Assembly: GCA_030525455.1 (NCBI GenBank)
Contig: JAUNER010000006.1
Coordinates: forward strand, 1-64,000
Direction: 5' to 3'
DNA from: Akkermansia sp.
GTDB lineage: Bacteria > Verrucomicrobiota > Verrucomicrobiia > Verrucomicrobiales > Akkermansiaceae
Length of the DNA stretch: 64,000 nucleotides
Below the pieces are notes generated by a model. It saw only the letters and a program-made list of their open reading frames with translations, did not search any database and was not told the origin of the DNA. The position numbers and the translations under genes are program-made. Below, one piece after another: positions 38,790-47,642 of this stretch. Every line of letters starts with the position of its first letter. The stretch's first letter is position 1.

Positions 38790-39746
38790 ATGAGCACACC
38801 TCCTAATCCAGCGAATAGCAAGCATTTCTTTTCACCGACGATGTGTGTCATTATAGCTATCTCAGCTCTTATCCTCGGCTGGGGATATTGCGGAATTGAG
38901 GCATTTAACACCGGATACATTGATTCTGCAGGTCGCTGGATTATCCAAATTTGGACGGATGCCAAAGCAAATAAAGCAGACCATATCTGGGTAACTCTCC
39001 CATTAATGGTTTATATGCTCTATCAGAAAAAAGAACTGATAAAAGACTCCATAGGAGAAGTAGACTGGAAGGGGTTATTTTTGCTTATTCCGGCATGTTT
39101 ACTGTTTATTGCATCTTTTCGAGTAATTCAACCACGTGTGACCATGTTTGCCCTCCCCCTTATCGTACTTGGTGCGGTTTGGTATCTAGCAGGGTTCCGT
39201 ACGGCAAAAATCTGTACTATACCTATTCTTTTCTTTTGGTTAAGTATTCCTTTGCCGGCCATGCAACAATCTACTACCCATCTACAAATTTTAGCAACAC
39301 AGCTTGGGCATTTCGGTGGCAGTCTCTTTGGTGTTGACACTATTATACAAGGCACAAACATCGTATCTACATCTAGTCATTGGGAATCATTCAGCATTGC
39401 CGGTGGGTGTAGTGGTATGCACTCACTTTTTGCTCTGATTATTATTAGTGCTTGCTGGGCGTATTTATCGAAACTCAAACTCTGGAAGAAACTACTCTTT
39501 TTCCTATGTACATTCCCGGTAGCCATACTTGGCAATGGTGTTCGCATTACCAGCATTGTGTTGATAGCAGAGTATATCAACCCGGATTTTGCTTCGGGGA
39601 CATGGCATGATTGGTCCGGCTTACTTTTCTTTTTCCCGGTATGTTTGATTTGTCTGAGTCTTATTCACTCACTTTTGGCAGGTGAATTGATTTGGAAACC
39701 TCGTCAGAAAAAACAAATTGTCATTCGTAAAAATAACGCACAATAA
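38790..39746 (+). CDS. Exosortase/archaeosortase family protein
   Basis: A 318-aa polytopic membrane protein, with about eight hydrophobic segments, that cleaves and transfers proteins carrying a PEP-CTERM-like tail. The catalytic triad is recognisable: Cys in SIAGGCSGMHS (C207), Arg in GNGVRITSI (R252) and His in GTWHDWSG (H273). The EpsI-like gene follows 12 bp later. The class (XrtA, D and so on) cannot be read by eye. No PEP-CTERM substrate is present in the window. Associated substrates are usually encoded elsewhere and are many per genome. Confidence 0.93.
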   Translation: MSTPPNPANSKHFFSPTMCVIIAISALILGWGYCGIEAFNTGYIDSAGRWIIQIWTDAKANKADHIWVTLPLMVYMLYQKKELIKDSIGEVDWKGLFLLIPACLLFIASFRVIQPRVTMFALPLIVLGAVWYLAGFRTAKICTIPILFFWLSIPLPAMQQSTTHLQILATQLGHFGGSLFGVDTIIQGTNIVSTSSHWESFSIAGGCSGMHSLFALIIISACWAYLSKLKLWKKLLFFLCTFPVAILGNGVRITSIVLIAEYINPDFASGTWHDWSGLLFFFPVCLICLSLIHSLLAGELIWKPRQKKQIVIRKNNAQ

Positions 39747-39758
39747 TTTCTTCTCTCC

Positions 39759-40484
39759 ATGAATAAAAACCTCTTGAAACTTTGTGTATTACCTCTCATT
39801 CTAGCCATTACCGTAGGCTCTATCTATTTCTTACCGGAGAAAGGTAACTCAGCAGAATGCTCTATCAGCATGGAACTCCCCTTAGGGCTCAACCCTCGTG
39901 GGTGGTATGGGGAACGTCGTCAAGAGACTGAAAGGGAACGTACTTTGCTGGCCGCTGATACGAAATTTGCTAAAGCCGATTATAAAAAAGAACTTAGCCT
40001 TGATGAGGCTATGAACAATGTATCCCCTACTCTATGCCATGTCTCGATTGTACGCTCCGGGGTTGACCTAAACAACTCCATTCACCGCCCGGAACGATGC
40101 TTGCCGGCTCAGGGGCATTATGATTTAAAAAGCAGCATTGTTTCCGTACCGGTTGATGGTCATGGTTCTATCCAAATGACGAAGTTAGACACTAAACAAA
40201 ATGTTACTCAGTCTAACTCATCTACGCCCATTATCCTTAATAGTATGCACTACTATGTATTTATAGGTCATAAACAAATAACTCATAACCATATAGAGAG
40301 AACATTTCTCGATATGCAAGACAGAGTTCTATTTGGTAGAGACCAACACTGGGCATACTTCCAAATATCTACCGCGTATGGCAAAGAAATAGGTATTTCA
40401 AAGGAAACAGCCAAAGCAAATACAGAACTGCTTATCAATCAGCTACTCACCGAACTCATCCAGTGGAATGAATTAAGTGAGTAG
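39759..40484 (+). CDS. Exosortase-associated EpsI-like protein
   Basis: A 241-aa protein with one N-terminal helix (about 5-25) and an extracytoplasmic domain. HRPERCLPAQGH near residue 108 is the EpsI-family signature region (His, Cys and Gly-rich turn), and there is a typical GWYG core (PRGWYGERRQETERE). EpsI is encoded beside or fused to exosortases and linked to EPS production; its reaction is not established. The gene is co-transcribed with the upstream exosortase. Confidence 0.8.
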   Translation: MNKNLLKLCVLPLILAITVGSIYFLPEKGNSAECSISMELPLGLNPRGWYGERRQETERERTLLAADTKFAKADYKKELSLDEAMNNVSPTLCHVSIVRSGVDLNNSIHRPERCLPAQGHYDLKSSIVSVPVDGHGSIQMTKLDTKQNVTQSNSSTPIILNSMHYYVFIGHKQITHNHIERTFLDMQDRVLFGRDQHWAYFQISTAYGKEIGISKETAKANTELLINQLLTELIQWNELSE

Positions 40485-40489
40485 TAAAA

Positions 40490-41401
40490 TTAAAATACAG
40501 AGCCAGCGGATGAATGCTTGGTGATTTCGTGGTCTCCTACATGGTGTATCATTTCAACTAAAGCTGATATGTAGTCATTAATTTTATCGTCCACTTGCTT
40601 GAAACCAGGTTCGCAAATAATAGAGGGTACTCCTAGTTTATTGTGCGGCTGTACAGAACTAGGCAAGGAAGCAGAATTTAATATGCTCTTACAATGAATG
40701 GTGTTTGAAGCATAAGGCCAGGCTCTCTTAAACGGAGCAACACAAAATCCACGAAAATTCACTCCTGCTTTATTTGAACTGAAGTTTACTTGGTGCCCAT
40801 CAAGTTGTACATTTGCATCAGGGCTTTGCAGATAAATGTATCCTATAAGATTATCTGAACCTATTTTTTCGCTCAAATAAGCCGCATTAAGCTCTGCCGC
40901 ACGCGATTTTTCTCGCAGTTCTGAATTATGAGCATAGGCTACAAAATACACATTATAGTTGAGAAGAGTCTCTTTTAGTGCTTCTGCTATTTCCAGTAGT
41001 ACCGGCAAGGCCCCACCATTAACGCAATTATAATCAGTTCCTATGACAATACTCTTATTATTAGCATAAAGCCCAGGCTTGTAAACTATCACGTTTGCTA
41101 ATAGAGAGCCATCATTTGTCTTTGCACCGGCAGAATGTACTACTTGTTTTGTTACAGCATAGCCCATTTCAGAAAATTGCTGTTCTACATGTTTTGTGAG
41201 ACTACTTAGTTTTTTTACGTTATCTTCACCATCTTTTTGCCTAATTTTTTCCACCCCTTGCGAAACAAGCTGCATTCGCTCTTTGGGGGTATTGGGTTGT
41301 TTTTCTTCATTAGTCCAAAAAGTCTGACTACATGACGAAAGTAACAAACACCCGTAGCTACATAAACTTAGTTGAATGAAAAGTGTCTTAATGTTGTTCA
41401 T
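40490..41401 (-). CDS. Degenerate M28-peptidase-like lipoprotein
   Basis: A 303-aa protein. The lipobox LLSSCSQ near residue 24 predicts a lipid anchor at the Cys. The fold resembles M28 aminopeptidases: a strand (SIVIGTDYNCVNGGALPVLLEIAEAL) where active members have GxHxDSV and GANDNASG. Here the metal-binding His and Asp are replaced by Thr, Tyr and Asn, so catalysis is doubtful. Later segments (NVYFVAYAHNSELREKSRAAEL and IGYIYLQSPDANVQL) also follow the M28 plan. Start overlaps eboE-like by 14 bp, so it is translationally coupled to it. Confidence 0.75.
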   Translation of the reverse strand: MNNIKTLFIQLSLCSYGCLLLSSCSQTFWTNEEKQPNTPKERMQLVSQGVEKIRQKDGEDNVKKLSSLTKHVEQQFSEMGYAVTKQVVHSAGAKTNDGSLLANVIVYKPGLYANNKSIVIGTDYNCVNGGALPVLLEIAEALKETLLNYNVYFVAYAHNSELREKSRAAELNAAYLSEKIGSDNLIGYIYLQSPDANVQLDGHQVNFSSNKAGVNFRGFCVAPFKRAWPYASNTIHCKSILNSASLPSSVQPHNKLGVPSIICEPGFKQVDDKINDYISALVEMIHHVGDHEITKHSSAGSVF

Positions 41402-42530
41402 AAATCTGGTGAATATATTGAAGTTCTCTGGCTATTTGTATCTCTATGGATTCTCGCAAATGTGTGGGAAGTACTGACCATGTATACGTTTCAACTTCCA
41501 AATGTGGCATCCATTCCGGATTCTGCTTTAGCACCCGGTATGTAGTAGAAATATACTCGCTCGTGTCTGCAAATGGCCATTCCGGCTGTGCATATAATGG
41601 TATGTGATAATGAAGCCGCCATTCAGCCTGTGTAGGTTTTTCTTTCAATATCGCAGGGAATAGCGTTTCGACATCATGTACCATTTGCAATTCGTCTTTA
41701 CGATAAATGGATGCTTGATGAAAATAAACTTTATCGAGAAATGGCTCTAGTTCTGATAGTGAAGAATCTACTCGCTGATGATACACCAAGGCATTTGTCA
41801 GTTGCACTTTTACAAGAGGTATGCCGTTATCTGCCAGAGCATTTAGCCCATCTTCTATGTTTTCTCTCATAACTGCGGCATGACATGTATCATAGGTGAT
41901 GCCTAAATACTTCTGCACTAACTCCGGATGCTTTGAATACTTTCTTAATTCATCAAAGAATCGAATTACCCCATTACTCTCATCAAAATATCCAAATGGC
42001 TCCGGTTCTAGCCCTAATCGACATAGACGTCCTTGCTTTTGACTTAGTTTATCAAGCTCAATCGCCATGGCCTCTAACCGAGCAAACATTGCCTCTCTAT
42101 CAGGATAAAAAAAACGATGCGAGCCCGGCAAAGTGCTTACACTAAGAATAGAAGCATCACTTATTTGTACAAGTATCTCAAATAAGTTTCGTGTATATTC
42201 CAATCGCTCATCACTTGTCCAATCCGGCAAAAAGACTTTCTCTTTTACTACATCCCCTGTAAATCGCCCATAGGGGAATCCGTTCATGGTTTCTACGCAG
42301 AAAGCTTCGCTATCTAGCCAATCTTTGAATTTTTCTATTTCTCCCTTTTGGGTGACTAATTCGTATGCCGCTTGAGCTGATAATCGTAGCCCTAACCCGA
42401 TAAATTCTTTGGCTAAACTCGAATCAATCGAGCGTAGTTCATTGCGAACTTTAGGCATAAATGTCTTTAGTGACTTGCGAATTTCTTCCCAAGTCTCAGC
42501 CTGAAAAACATTTGTACAATATGAAATCAT
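41388..42530 (-). CDS. eboE: EboE-like sugar-phosphate-isomerase-fold protein
   Basis: A 380-aa TIM-barrel protein. It opens ISYCTNVFQAETWEEI, then GLGLRLSAQAAYEL and TMNGFPYGRFTGDVVKEKVF, LPDWTSDERLEYTR and SVSTLPGSHR, text I recognise as EboE. The ebo cluster moves certain metabolites to the periplasm in other bacteria; EboE's own reaction is not known. Here it stands without eboA-D or eboF in the window and is coupled to an M28-like lipoprotein instead. Metal-binding His/Glu positions (LGLEPEPFGYF, YDTCHAAVM, EVETYTW) are present. Confidence 0.85.
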   Translation of the reverse strand: MISYCTNVFQAETWEEIRKSLKTFMPKVRNELRSIDSSLAKEFIGLGLRLSAQAAYELVTQKGEIEKFKDWLDSEAFCVETMNGFPYGRFTGDVVKEKVFLPDWTSDERLEYTRNLFEILVQISDASILSVSTLPGSHRFFYPDREAMFARLEAMAIELDKLSQKQGRLCRLGLEPEPFGYFDESNGVIRFFDELRKYSKHPELVQKYLGITYDTCHAAVMRENIEDGLNALADNGIPLVKVQLTNALVYHQRVDSSLSELEPFLDKVYFHQASIYRKDELQMVHDVETLFPAILKEKPTQAEWRLHYHIPLYAQPEWPFADTSEYISTTYRVLKQNPEWMPHLEVETYTWSVLPTHLRESIEIQIARELQYIHQIYEQH

Positions 42531-42751
42531 TTAACTCACGAAAAAACTGCTACACCCAATCATACGAAAAACAAATTCCTAACTCGTACCTGTTTACTAT
42601 AATTTGAATGTCTCAGTAGAATGCCATAATTACACTCAATTGAAAACAATTCTTTCACAAAAATTCTCTTTTCTTTGTCCTCTTGCCACTTACACATCAT
42701 CTCTCCATTCCCATTTGAATGCTTCAATAGACTTCATAAGTGCAAAATTAA

Positions 42752-42778
42752 CAAAAAAAATGCCACCTTATCGGTGGC
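42752..42778 (-). terminator. tRNA-Asp terminator
   Basis: GCCACC (42762-42767) and GGTGGC (42773-42778) with a 5-nt loop; the minus-strand transcript then reads ATTTTTTTTG. It lies 21 bp past the tRNA's CCA end. Confidence 0.85.
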
Positions 42779-42798
42779 TTCTTTTTACCCTAGGAGAG

Positions 42799-42876
42799 TG
42801 GCGAAGCGGACGGGGCTCGAACCCGCGACCTCCAGCGTGACAGGCTGGCGCTCTAACCGAACTGAGCTACCGCTCC
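42799..42876 (-). tRNA. tRNA-Asp (GTC)
   Basis: A full cloverleaf on the minus strand. The acceptor stem GGAGCGG pairs with CCGCTTC (one G-U). The anticodon arm CCAGC-CTGTCAC-GCTGG shows GTC at positions 34-36, and TTCGAGC is present in the T loop. CCA is encoded. Confidence 0.97.
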
Positions 42877-42909
42877 ATCTCCTATACACACTTACAAGAA
42901 GTGCGACGG

Positions 42910-42938
42910 ATTCTAATTATATTTTCCTGGAATGTCAA
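42910..42938 (-). promoter_or_regulatory. tRNA-Asp promoter
   Basis: On the minus strand TTGACA, 17 nt, TAGAAT: a near-consensus promoter about 27 nt upstream of the tRNA. Confidence 0.8.
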
Positions 42939-43009
42939 GATTTTTTTAATATGAAAGCTGCAAAATTAAATGCGACACGATAGGTGTACAAAAAACCACC
43001 ACTCCACTA

Positions 43010-43038
43010 TTGAAAAAACAAAGCCTATCAGATAAAAT
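43010..43038 (+). promoter_or_regulatory. yqgE-like operon promoter
   Basis: TTGAAA (43010-43015), 17 nt, TAAAAT (43033-43038), 14 nt to the ATG at 43053. A weak GAGG lies 8 nt before that ATG. Confidence 0.65.
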
Positions 43039-43052
43039 ATGAGGCAACAAAT

Positions 43053-43613
43053 ATGAGCAAATTTCAAGTACCTAAAATAAATGAGTTAGTTGGCAGACTA
43101 CTTATAGCAGCTCCATACCTTAAAGGGAGTTGTTTTGATCATTCTGTTGTATTTATCAATAATGTAACAGACACGCACGTCATAGGTACTATTGTCAACC
43201 ATCCTATTGGTAAACAATTAAGCTCTCTTGGCTCCCACCTCGAAGTAAATAATGAGCTTAATGACGTTCCCATCTTTCACGGAGGACCGGTAGATGAGAA
43301 TAAAATCAGATTAGCCGTCATCAAAAGCCAAAACGGGCAAATCACCAATATCACTTTTAATATCACACACACCGAAGCTATCGACTACATATCTACAGCT
43401 GATAGCGAACTAAGAGCTTATATAGGACTGAGCTGTTGGTCTCCGGAACAACTTAGACGAGAGCTTCAAGACAGAGCATGGTATGTACTCCCGCCTACTA
43501 TGATAAACATTTTACTTCACTCGGCACCTGATATGTGGACACAAGCCATGCAACAGCTCTCGCCTCTGCACCACATCATGAGTCATGCTCCCTATAACGT
43601 AGAATTTAACTAA
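43053..43613 (+). CDS. YqgE/AlgH family protein
   Basis: A 186-aa cytoplasmic protein of the UPF0301 family. It starts LVGRLLIAAPYLKGSCFDHSVV (split here), followed by IGTIVNHPIGKQLSSLG and IFHGGPVDENKIRLAVI, all classic family text. Function is unclear; the original AlgH name came from an alginate-regulation phenotype. It begins the transcript from the promoter at 43010 and is followed by yggS 8 bp later. Confidence 0.92.
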   Translation: MSKFQVPKINELVGRLLIAAPYLKGSCFDHSVVFINNVTDTHVIGTIVNHPIGKQLSSLGSHLEVNNELNDVPIFHGGPVDENKIRLAVIKSQNGQITNITFNITHTEAIDYISTADSELRAYIGLSCWSPEQLRRELQDRAWYVLPPTMINILLHSAPDMWTQAMQQLSPLHHIMSHAPYNVEFN

Positions 43614-43621
43614 TAAAAGCC

Positions 43622-44314
43622 ATGAGCATTCCCGAACAATTATCTGAAATTATCACCAGAATTCACGCCGCAGAAAAACGTGCTAATCGTCCGGAAGGCA
43701 GTGTGCAACTGGTAGCTGTTAGCAAGACCTTTCCGCATACAGATGTGCAAACCTGCTTTGATGCCGGACAGCGAGTGTTTGGCGAAAACAAAGTACAGGA
43801 AGCCATGACGAAAATCCCTTTGCTTACAAAAGAAATCGAATGGCATCTTATTGGTCCCTTACAACGAAATAAAGTGAGAAAAGCCCTAGAACGATTTTCC
43901 CTCATTCATGCCGTAGACTCAGTTCGGCTAGCTTTATTCATCGATACTGTGGCAGCAGAACTTAACATCAAGCCACGGATTTTACTGGAAGTCAACGTTG
44001 GTGATGAGAATAGTAAATTTGGGTTTTCTACGGATGAAATTACCGAACAATGGTCACAACTCAACGCCCTGCAACACGTCGACATAGCAGGGCTAATGTG
44101 CATTCCGCCACCAGTTGAAAATCCCGAAGATGCTCGCCCCTATTTTAAAAAACTACGAGAACTTCGCGATACTTTCAAAACCCAAAGCACCACTCACAGC
44201 CTTACAGAACTCTCTATGGGCATGAGCCACGATTTTGAAATCGCCATTGAAGAAGGAGCGACGCTAGTCAGAGTGGGCACTGCTATTTTTGGTGGCAGAA
44301 CTTACGCCATTTAA
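43622..44314 (+). CDS. yggS: YggS-type PLP-binding protein
   Basis: A 230-aa single-domain TIM-barrel protein that binds PLP and keeps vitamin B6 and amino-acid pools balanced; no catalysis is established. The PLP lysine is in LVAVSKTFPHTDVQ, then VFGENKVQEA and IEWHLIGPLQRNKVR, and near the end GMSHDFEIAIEEGATLVRVGTAIFG (split), all conserved. Joined to yqgE-like by 8 bp. Confidence 0.95.
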   Translation: MSIPEQLSEIITRIHAAEKRANRPEGSVQLVAVSKTFPHTDVQTCFDAGQRVFGENKVQEAMTKIPLLTKEIEWHLIGPLQRNKVRKALERFSLIHAVDSVRLALFIDTVAAELNIKPRILLEVNVGDENSKFGFSTDEITEQWSQLNALQHVDIAGLMCIPPPVENPEDARPYFKKLRELRDTFKTQSTTHSLTELSMGMSHDFEIAIEEGATLVRVGTAIFGGRTYAI

Positions 44315-44325
44315 GCCTGATTTGC

Positions 44326-44354
44326 TTGGACAATGCCGTAATTAAGTGTATGCT
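44326..44354 (+). promoter_or_regulatory. promoter of the dynamin-like GTPase gene
   Basis: TTGGAC (44326-44331), 17 nt, TATGCT (44349-44354); 30 nt to the ATG at 44385. It also places the true start downstream of a GTG frame beginning at 44346. Confidence 0.6.
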
Positions 44355-44384
44355 CCGGCAGAGACAATCGAAAAGAGCCACACA

Positions 44385-46046
44385 ATGCTAATCGGAGGGA
44401 AACAATCAATTCCGCATTCAGTGCGAGATATAGCCGATGCCACAGCGGCATTTTCGGCATATTTTGGCACCGATAAGCATTTTGAAAATCAGCAAGCTCT
44501 AGAAGATTGTATAAACGAATGCTATAAACCTCAGCGTATTATAACCATTGGTCTATCTGAAACAGGGAAATCTACGACTCTAGATACCCTCATAGATGAC
44601 ACCATTTGCTCAGTTGTTAAAAATCAGTCCCCAATTACACGCTGGCAATATTCTCCCAAAGTTTCTATTGAGCATGAATGGATAGAAAACCGTTATTACC
44701 CAGCTCTCAGCCTCATCAATATCGAATTTTGGGATACTCAAGGAATCGAAAAGCCAGAAATAACCACACATCTGCACCAAATTATTTCCGAAACAGACAT
44801 CAGGCTTGTCATCTTAAAAGCCGATAATATCTACGCAGAAACTGTCTGGTCATTTTTACAAGAACTTGACCCGGCTCTATATGCCCATACCATACTCGTA
44901 ATAACTCATATAGATGGTATATCATATAGTCAGCTTCAAACTCTCAAGGAAGAATTACGAACCTACTCTAAAAACACACTAGGCGTTCAACTAGCTCTCT
45001 ATTCTCTCACTTTCGGGAAAAAACCGGCTACAGATGCAGAAGCTCTCCGCTCATACGTACAAGAATTACTCATCAAAGCCCCCAGAGATAACAAAAAGAT
45101 AACCTATTTATTATCAAAAACAGAAGCTTTATTAACCGAGCAGGGGAATGTACTCAACGAATTGGAAAAACTTTCCCGTATGGATGCCAACTTCCTAACA
45201 ACCATTGACAAGGAAATTGACCAAATCCAGCGACAATTTGAAGACACCCAGCATATTCGCTTAGAAGCCTATTCTGACTACATTCACGAATCAATCAAAC
45301 GACTCGCAAAAAAATCGGCTCGCCAGTTAGGCCGCATTTTAAGCATACGCAGAGCAGCGACACTACACAAACTTTCCCCTTTTGTCTCCATTTGGTTCTA
45401 CAACCTCATACGTAATGGGATTAAAGAACGCCAAGCCGTATTCCACAAGGATTTCATCATAACTTGCCAAGACCATTGGGAACAAGTACGCCCACGCATC
45501 AAAACCCAGTGGCAGTACGACATTGGGGATTTCCCTAGTGATAAGTTACAAGAAAGCCTCAATTTTTACAACCGCCGCATGAGCTGGGAAATTCCCAGAA
45601 TCCTATCCGACTACGGCATCAAACCCTGCTTAGCTCAGTTCTACAAAGAAAGGCAATCAGTTATGAAAGGTATTATTTACCTTTTCCTTTCACTCATTAT
45701 TTGCGGAAGCATCTTTGGCTCACTTGGCGAATCAGACACAGGCGTTATCTTTATACTTGCATCATTTGCTGTATGGATTATTGCTTCCATGTGCATGAAC
45801 TGGATGCAGTATTCCTTTGCTAAACGCGTTCAAAATGCGGCTCTAGATATCAAACCATATATGATGAGCAGCTTGCGCTCCCCTCTTTACGAAGCAGTTA
45901 CCAGCTCTATTTCTGATTACAGAAAACTCTATACCGATATTCGTGTACAAATTATCAAAGGAACAGAACACATCGCCCCTCTCATCAGAAAACGCGACCA
46001 CCTATCATTCAAACTTAGAGCACAACAACAAATCCAAAATCGCTAA
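44385..46046 (+). CDS. Bacterial dynamin-like GTPase
   Basis: A 553-aa protein. The GTPase domain (about 48-235) has G1 GLSETGKST (56-64), G3 DTQG (117-120) and a G4-like THID (174-177; canonical N/TKxD). Long helices (about 245-420) follow, then two closely spaced membrane segments (about 428-448 and 457-478), then another helical part. This GTPase/stalk/paddle plan is that of bacterial dynamin-like proteins that remodel membranes. G4 departs from canonical, so guanine specificity is uncertain. The polysaccharide deacetylase starts 10 bp after it. No second DLP is found beside it (many DLPs occur in pairs). Confidence 0.7.
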   Translation: MLIGGKQSIPHSVRDIADATAAFSAYFGTDKHFENQQALEDCINECYKPQRIITIGLSETGKSTTLDTLIDDTICSVVKNQSPITRWQYSPKVSIEHEWIENRYYPALSLINIEFWDTQGIEKPEITTHLHQIISETDIRLVILKADNIYAETVWSFLQELDPALYAHTILVITHIDGISYSQLQTLKEELRTYSKNTLGVQLALYSLTFGKKPATDAEALRSYVQELLIKAPRDNKKITYLLSKTEALLTEQGNVLNELEKLSRMDANFLTTIDKEIDQIQRQFEDTQHIRLEAYSDYIHESIKRLAKKSARQLGRILSIRRAATLHKLSPFVSIWFYNLIRNGIKERQAVFHKDFIITCQDHWEQVRPRIKTQWQYDIGDFPSDKLQESLNFYNRRMSWEIPRILSDYGIKPCLAQFYKERQSVMKGIIYLFLSLIICGSIFGSLGESDTGVIFILASFAVWIIASMCMNWMQYSFAKRVQNAALDIKPYMMSSLRSPLYEAVTSSISDYRKLYTDIRVQIIKGTEHIAPLIRKRDHLSFKLRAQQQIQNR

Positions 46047-46056
46047 TTTTTTGCAC

Positions 46057-47388
46057 ATGAACTACATTCACTCATTTCTTTACCTAGTATTCAGCATATT
46101 AAGCATAAGCTTCATAGCTGAATCACAATACGCACCTATTCCCGAAAACATTTCTGAACCCACGCCCTATTCTATTCCGGATGCTGAACTCATCCCCGAT
46201 GCGGAACCCATTCCTGATGCAGAGCCTATACCGGATGCCACACCTGTCTCTCCTGAACCCAACACCATCCCTAGTCGCCCAACAAATGCCTTAGTGCCAC
46301 AACATGAAACCCAGGTGGCTATTCTCTGCTATCACGATTTTAGTAATAAGAAAAAAACAACTGAAATGTGTATGAAAACAACTGATTTTCGTACACAAAT
46401 GCACACTCTCACCCAATCCGGCATTCCTGTCATTTCCATGAAAGACTTTCTGGACTGGAAACTTGGCAATAAACTCTTACCGGCTCGATGCGTGATGATT
46501 ACTATAGACGATGGCTGGCAGAGTGTTTACACAGATGCTTATCCCATTCTCAAGGAATACAAATTACCATTCACCATTTTTCTCTATACAAACTTCTTAT
46601 CCGGCTATGGGGCATCCATGAATGTTGCTCAAATCGAAGAAATGTGCAAAAACGGTTGTTCTATCGGCAGCCACTCTGTTAGCCACCTCTATCCTCGTAG
46701 TTGGCGAGCCGCCAAGAGAAAAGGTGACCAAGCCGTCTTTGATTTAGCCACAAAGGAAATTGTAGAATCTCGTTCCATACTCAAAGAAAAATTCCCCCTT
46801 GCCACCATTGATACATATTGCTACCCCGGAGGATTTGTCATGCCGGAAATGATTACAAAGGCTCAAGAATGTGGATTTAGAGCGGCATTTACTGTTGTTC
46901 CAAAAAAAGTCACAAAGGCAACAGACTCATGGCGACTTCCTCGATTTGTTATTCATGGCACAGACTTAAAAACATTTGACCGTGCCATTAAGTTCTCGCC
47001 ACTTAACCAACCACTCCTCCCTAGCGTTTCTTCTGCCGGAGACTCAGCCGGTCCCATCGCCATGCTTCCTCCTCCACAGCCTGTTTTTCCGGAAGCCAAT
47101 TCATCTATTAAAGACCTTTACCCAACCATTTCCATTTCTTTTGAAAAAGAACCATATATCCCTCAACAAATGGAAATGAGAGTCGCAGGATTTGGACAAG
47201 TTAAACCTACTTATTATGAACAAGACAAATCTCTAAAATGGATTCCGTCTAGACCACTTCGCATTTCTCCGACTCTGATACAAGTTCGTTGGAAACGCCC
47301 AAATTCCTCATCCTGGGAAGTTGCTACATGGCAATTTAACGTAGAATTAGAAAAAAAAGACTTCATTCCAACAAACATCATCAAATAA
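46057..47388 (+). CDS. Secreted polysaccharide deacetylase (NodB domain)
   Basis: A 443-aa protein with a signal peptide (about 1-20). A linker (about 24-75) carries a four-copy hexapeptide repeat IPDAEP. The NodB domain (about 88-295) has VAILCYHDFSN, ARCVMITIDDGWQSVYTD (catalytic Asp pair), SIGSHSVSHLY (metal-binding HxxxH) and YCYPGGFVMPEM. The C-terminal 110 residues form an Ig-like/beta module. It would remove acetyl groups from peptidoglycan or another glycan. The ATG at 46057 is 10 bp past the GTPase stop. Confidence 0.9.
   Translation: MNYIHSFLYLVFSILSISFIAESQYAPIPENISEPTPYSIPDAELIPDAEPIPDAEPIPDATPVSPEPNTIPSRPTNALVPQHETQVAILCYHDFSNKKKTTEMCMKTTDFRTQMHTLTQSGIPVISMKDFLDWKLGNKLLPARCVMITIDDGWQSVYTDAYPILKEYKLPFTIFLYTNFLSGYGASMNVAQIEEMCKNGCSIGSHSVSHLYPRSWRAAKRKGDQAVFDLATKEIVESRSILKEKFPLATIDTYCYPGGFVMPEMITKAQECGFRAAFTVVPKKVTKATDSWRLPRFVIHGTDLKTFDRAIKFSPLNQPLLPSVSSAGDSAGPIAMLPPPQPVFPEANSSIKDLYPTISISFEKEPYIPQQMEMRVAGFGQVKPTYYEQDKSLKWIPSRPLRISPTLIQVRWKRPNSSSWEVATWQFNVELEKKDFIPTNIIK
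46174..46242 (+). repeat. 18-bp tandem repeat coding IPDAEP units
   Basis: Four degenerate 18-bp copies. The codons differ between copies, while the amino acids (I-P-D-A-E-P) are kept. It lies in the linker between the signal peptide and the catalytic domain. Confidence 0.8.
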
Positions 47389-47401
47389 GCCCCAACAATA
47401 T

Positions 47402-47611
47402 ATGACGAACTTATCATTCATCACCCTGAACGGTCAAGAGCATCCGCTTTCTACCCCCTGTACAATTCGAGAATTGCTAAATACTTTGCAAATCAAAGGT
47501 CCTGTTGTTGTTGAACACAATGGTACAGCCCTATTACCCCAACAGTTCGATAAAATTACCATTCATCCCGGAGACCAGCTAGAATTAGTTGCCATTGTGG
47601 CTGGAGGCTAA
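47402..47611 (+). CDS. thiS: ThiS sulfur carrier protein
   Basis: A 69-aa ubiquitin-like protein that carries sulfur as a C-terminal thiocarboxylate for thiamine thiazole synthesis. It ends with the essential Gly-Gly (LVAIVAGG), with TIRELLNTLQI and HPGDQLELV typical of ThiS. No thiG, thiF or thiH sits here; they must be elsewhere if it works in thiamine synthesis. It may be co-transcribed with the deacetylase (13-bp gap) and mutL (31-bp gap). Confidence 0.88.
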   Translation: MTNLSFITLNGQEHPLSTPCTIRELLNTLQIKGPVVVEHNGTALLPQQFDKITIHPGDQLELVAIVAGG

Positions 47612-47642
47612 ATCTGATAACCAAGCATTTTCACTAAATACG

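Noticed and set aside
42604-42983. Two plus-strand frames (78 and 102 codons) over the tRNA-Asp
   Set aside because: They read across the tRNA and its terminator; the tRNA is clear.
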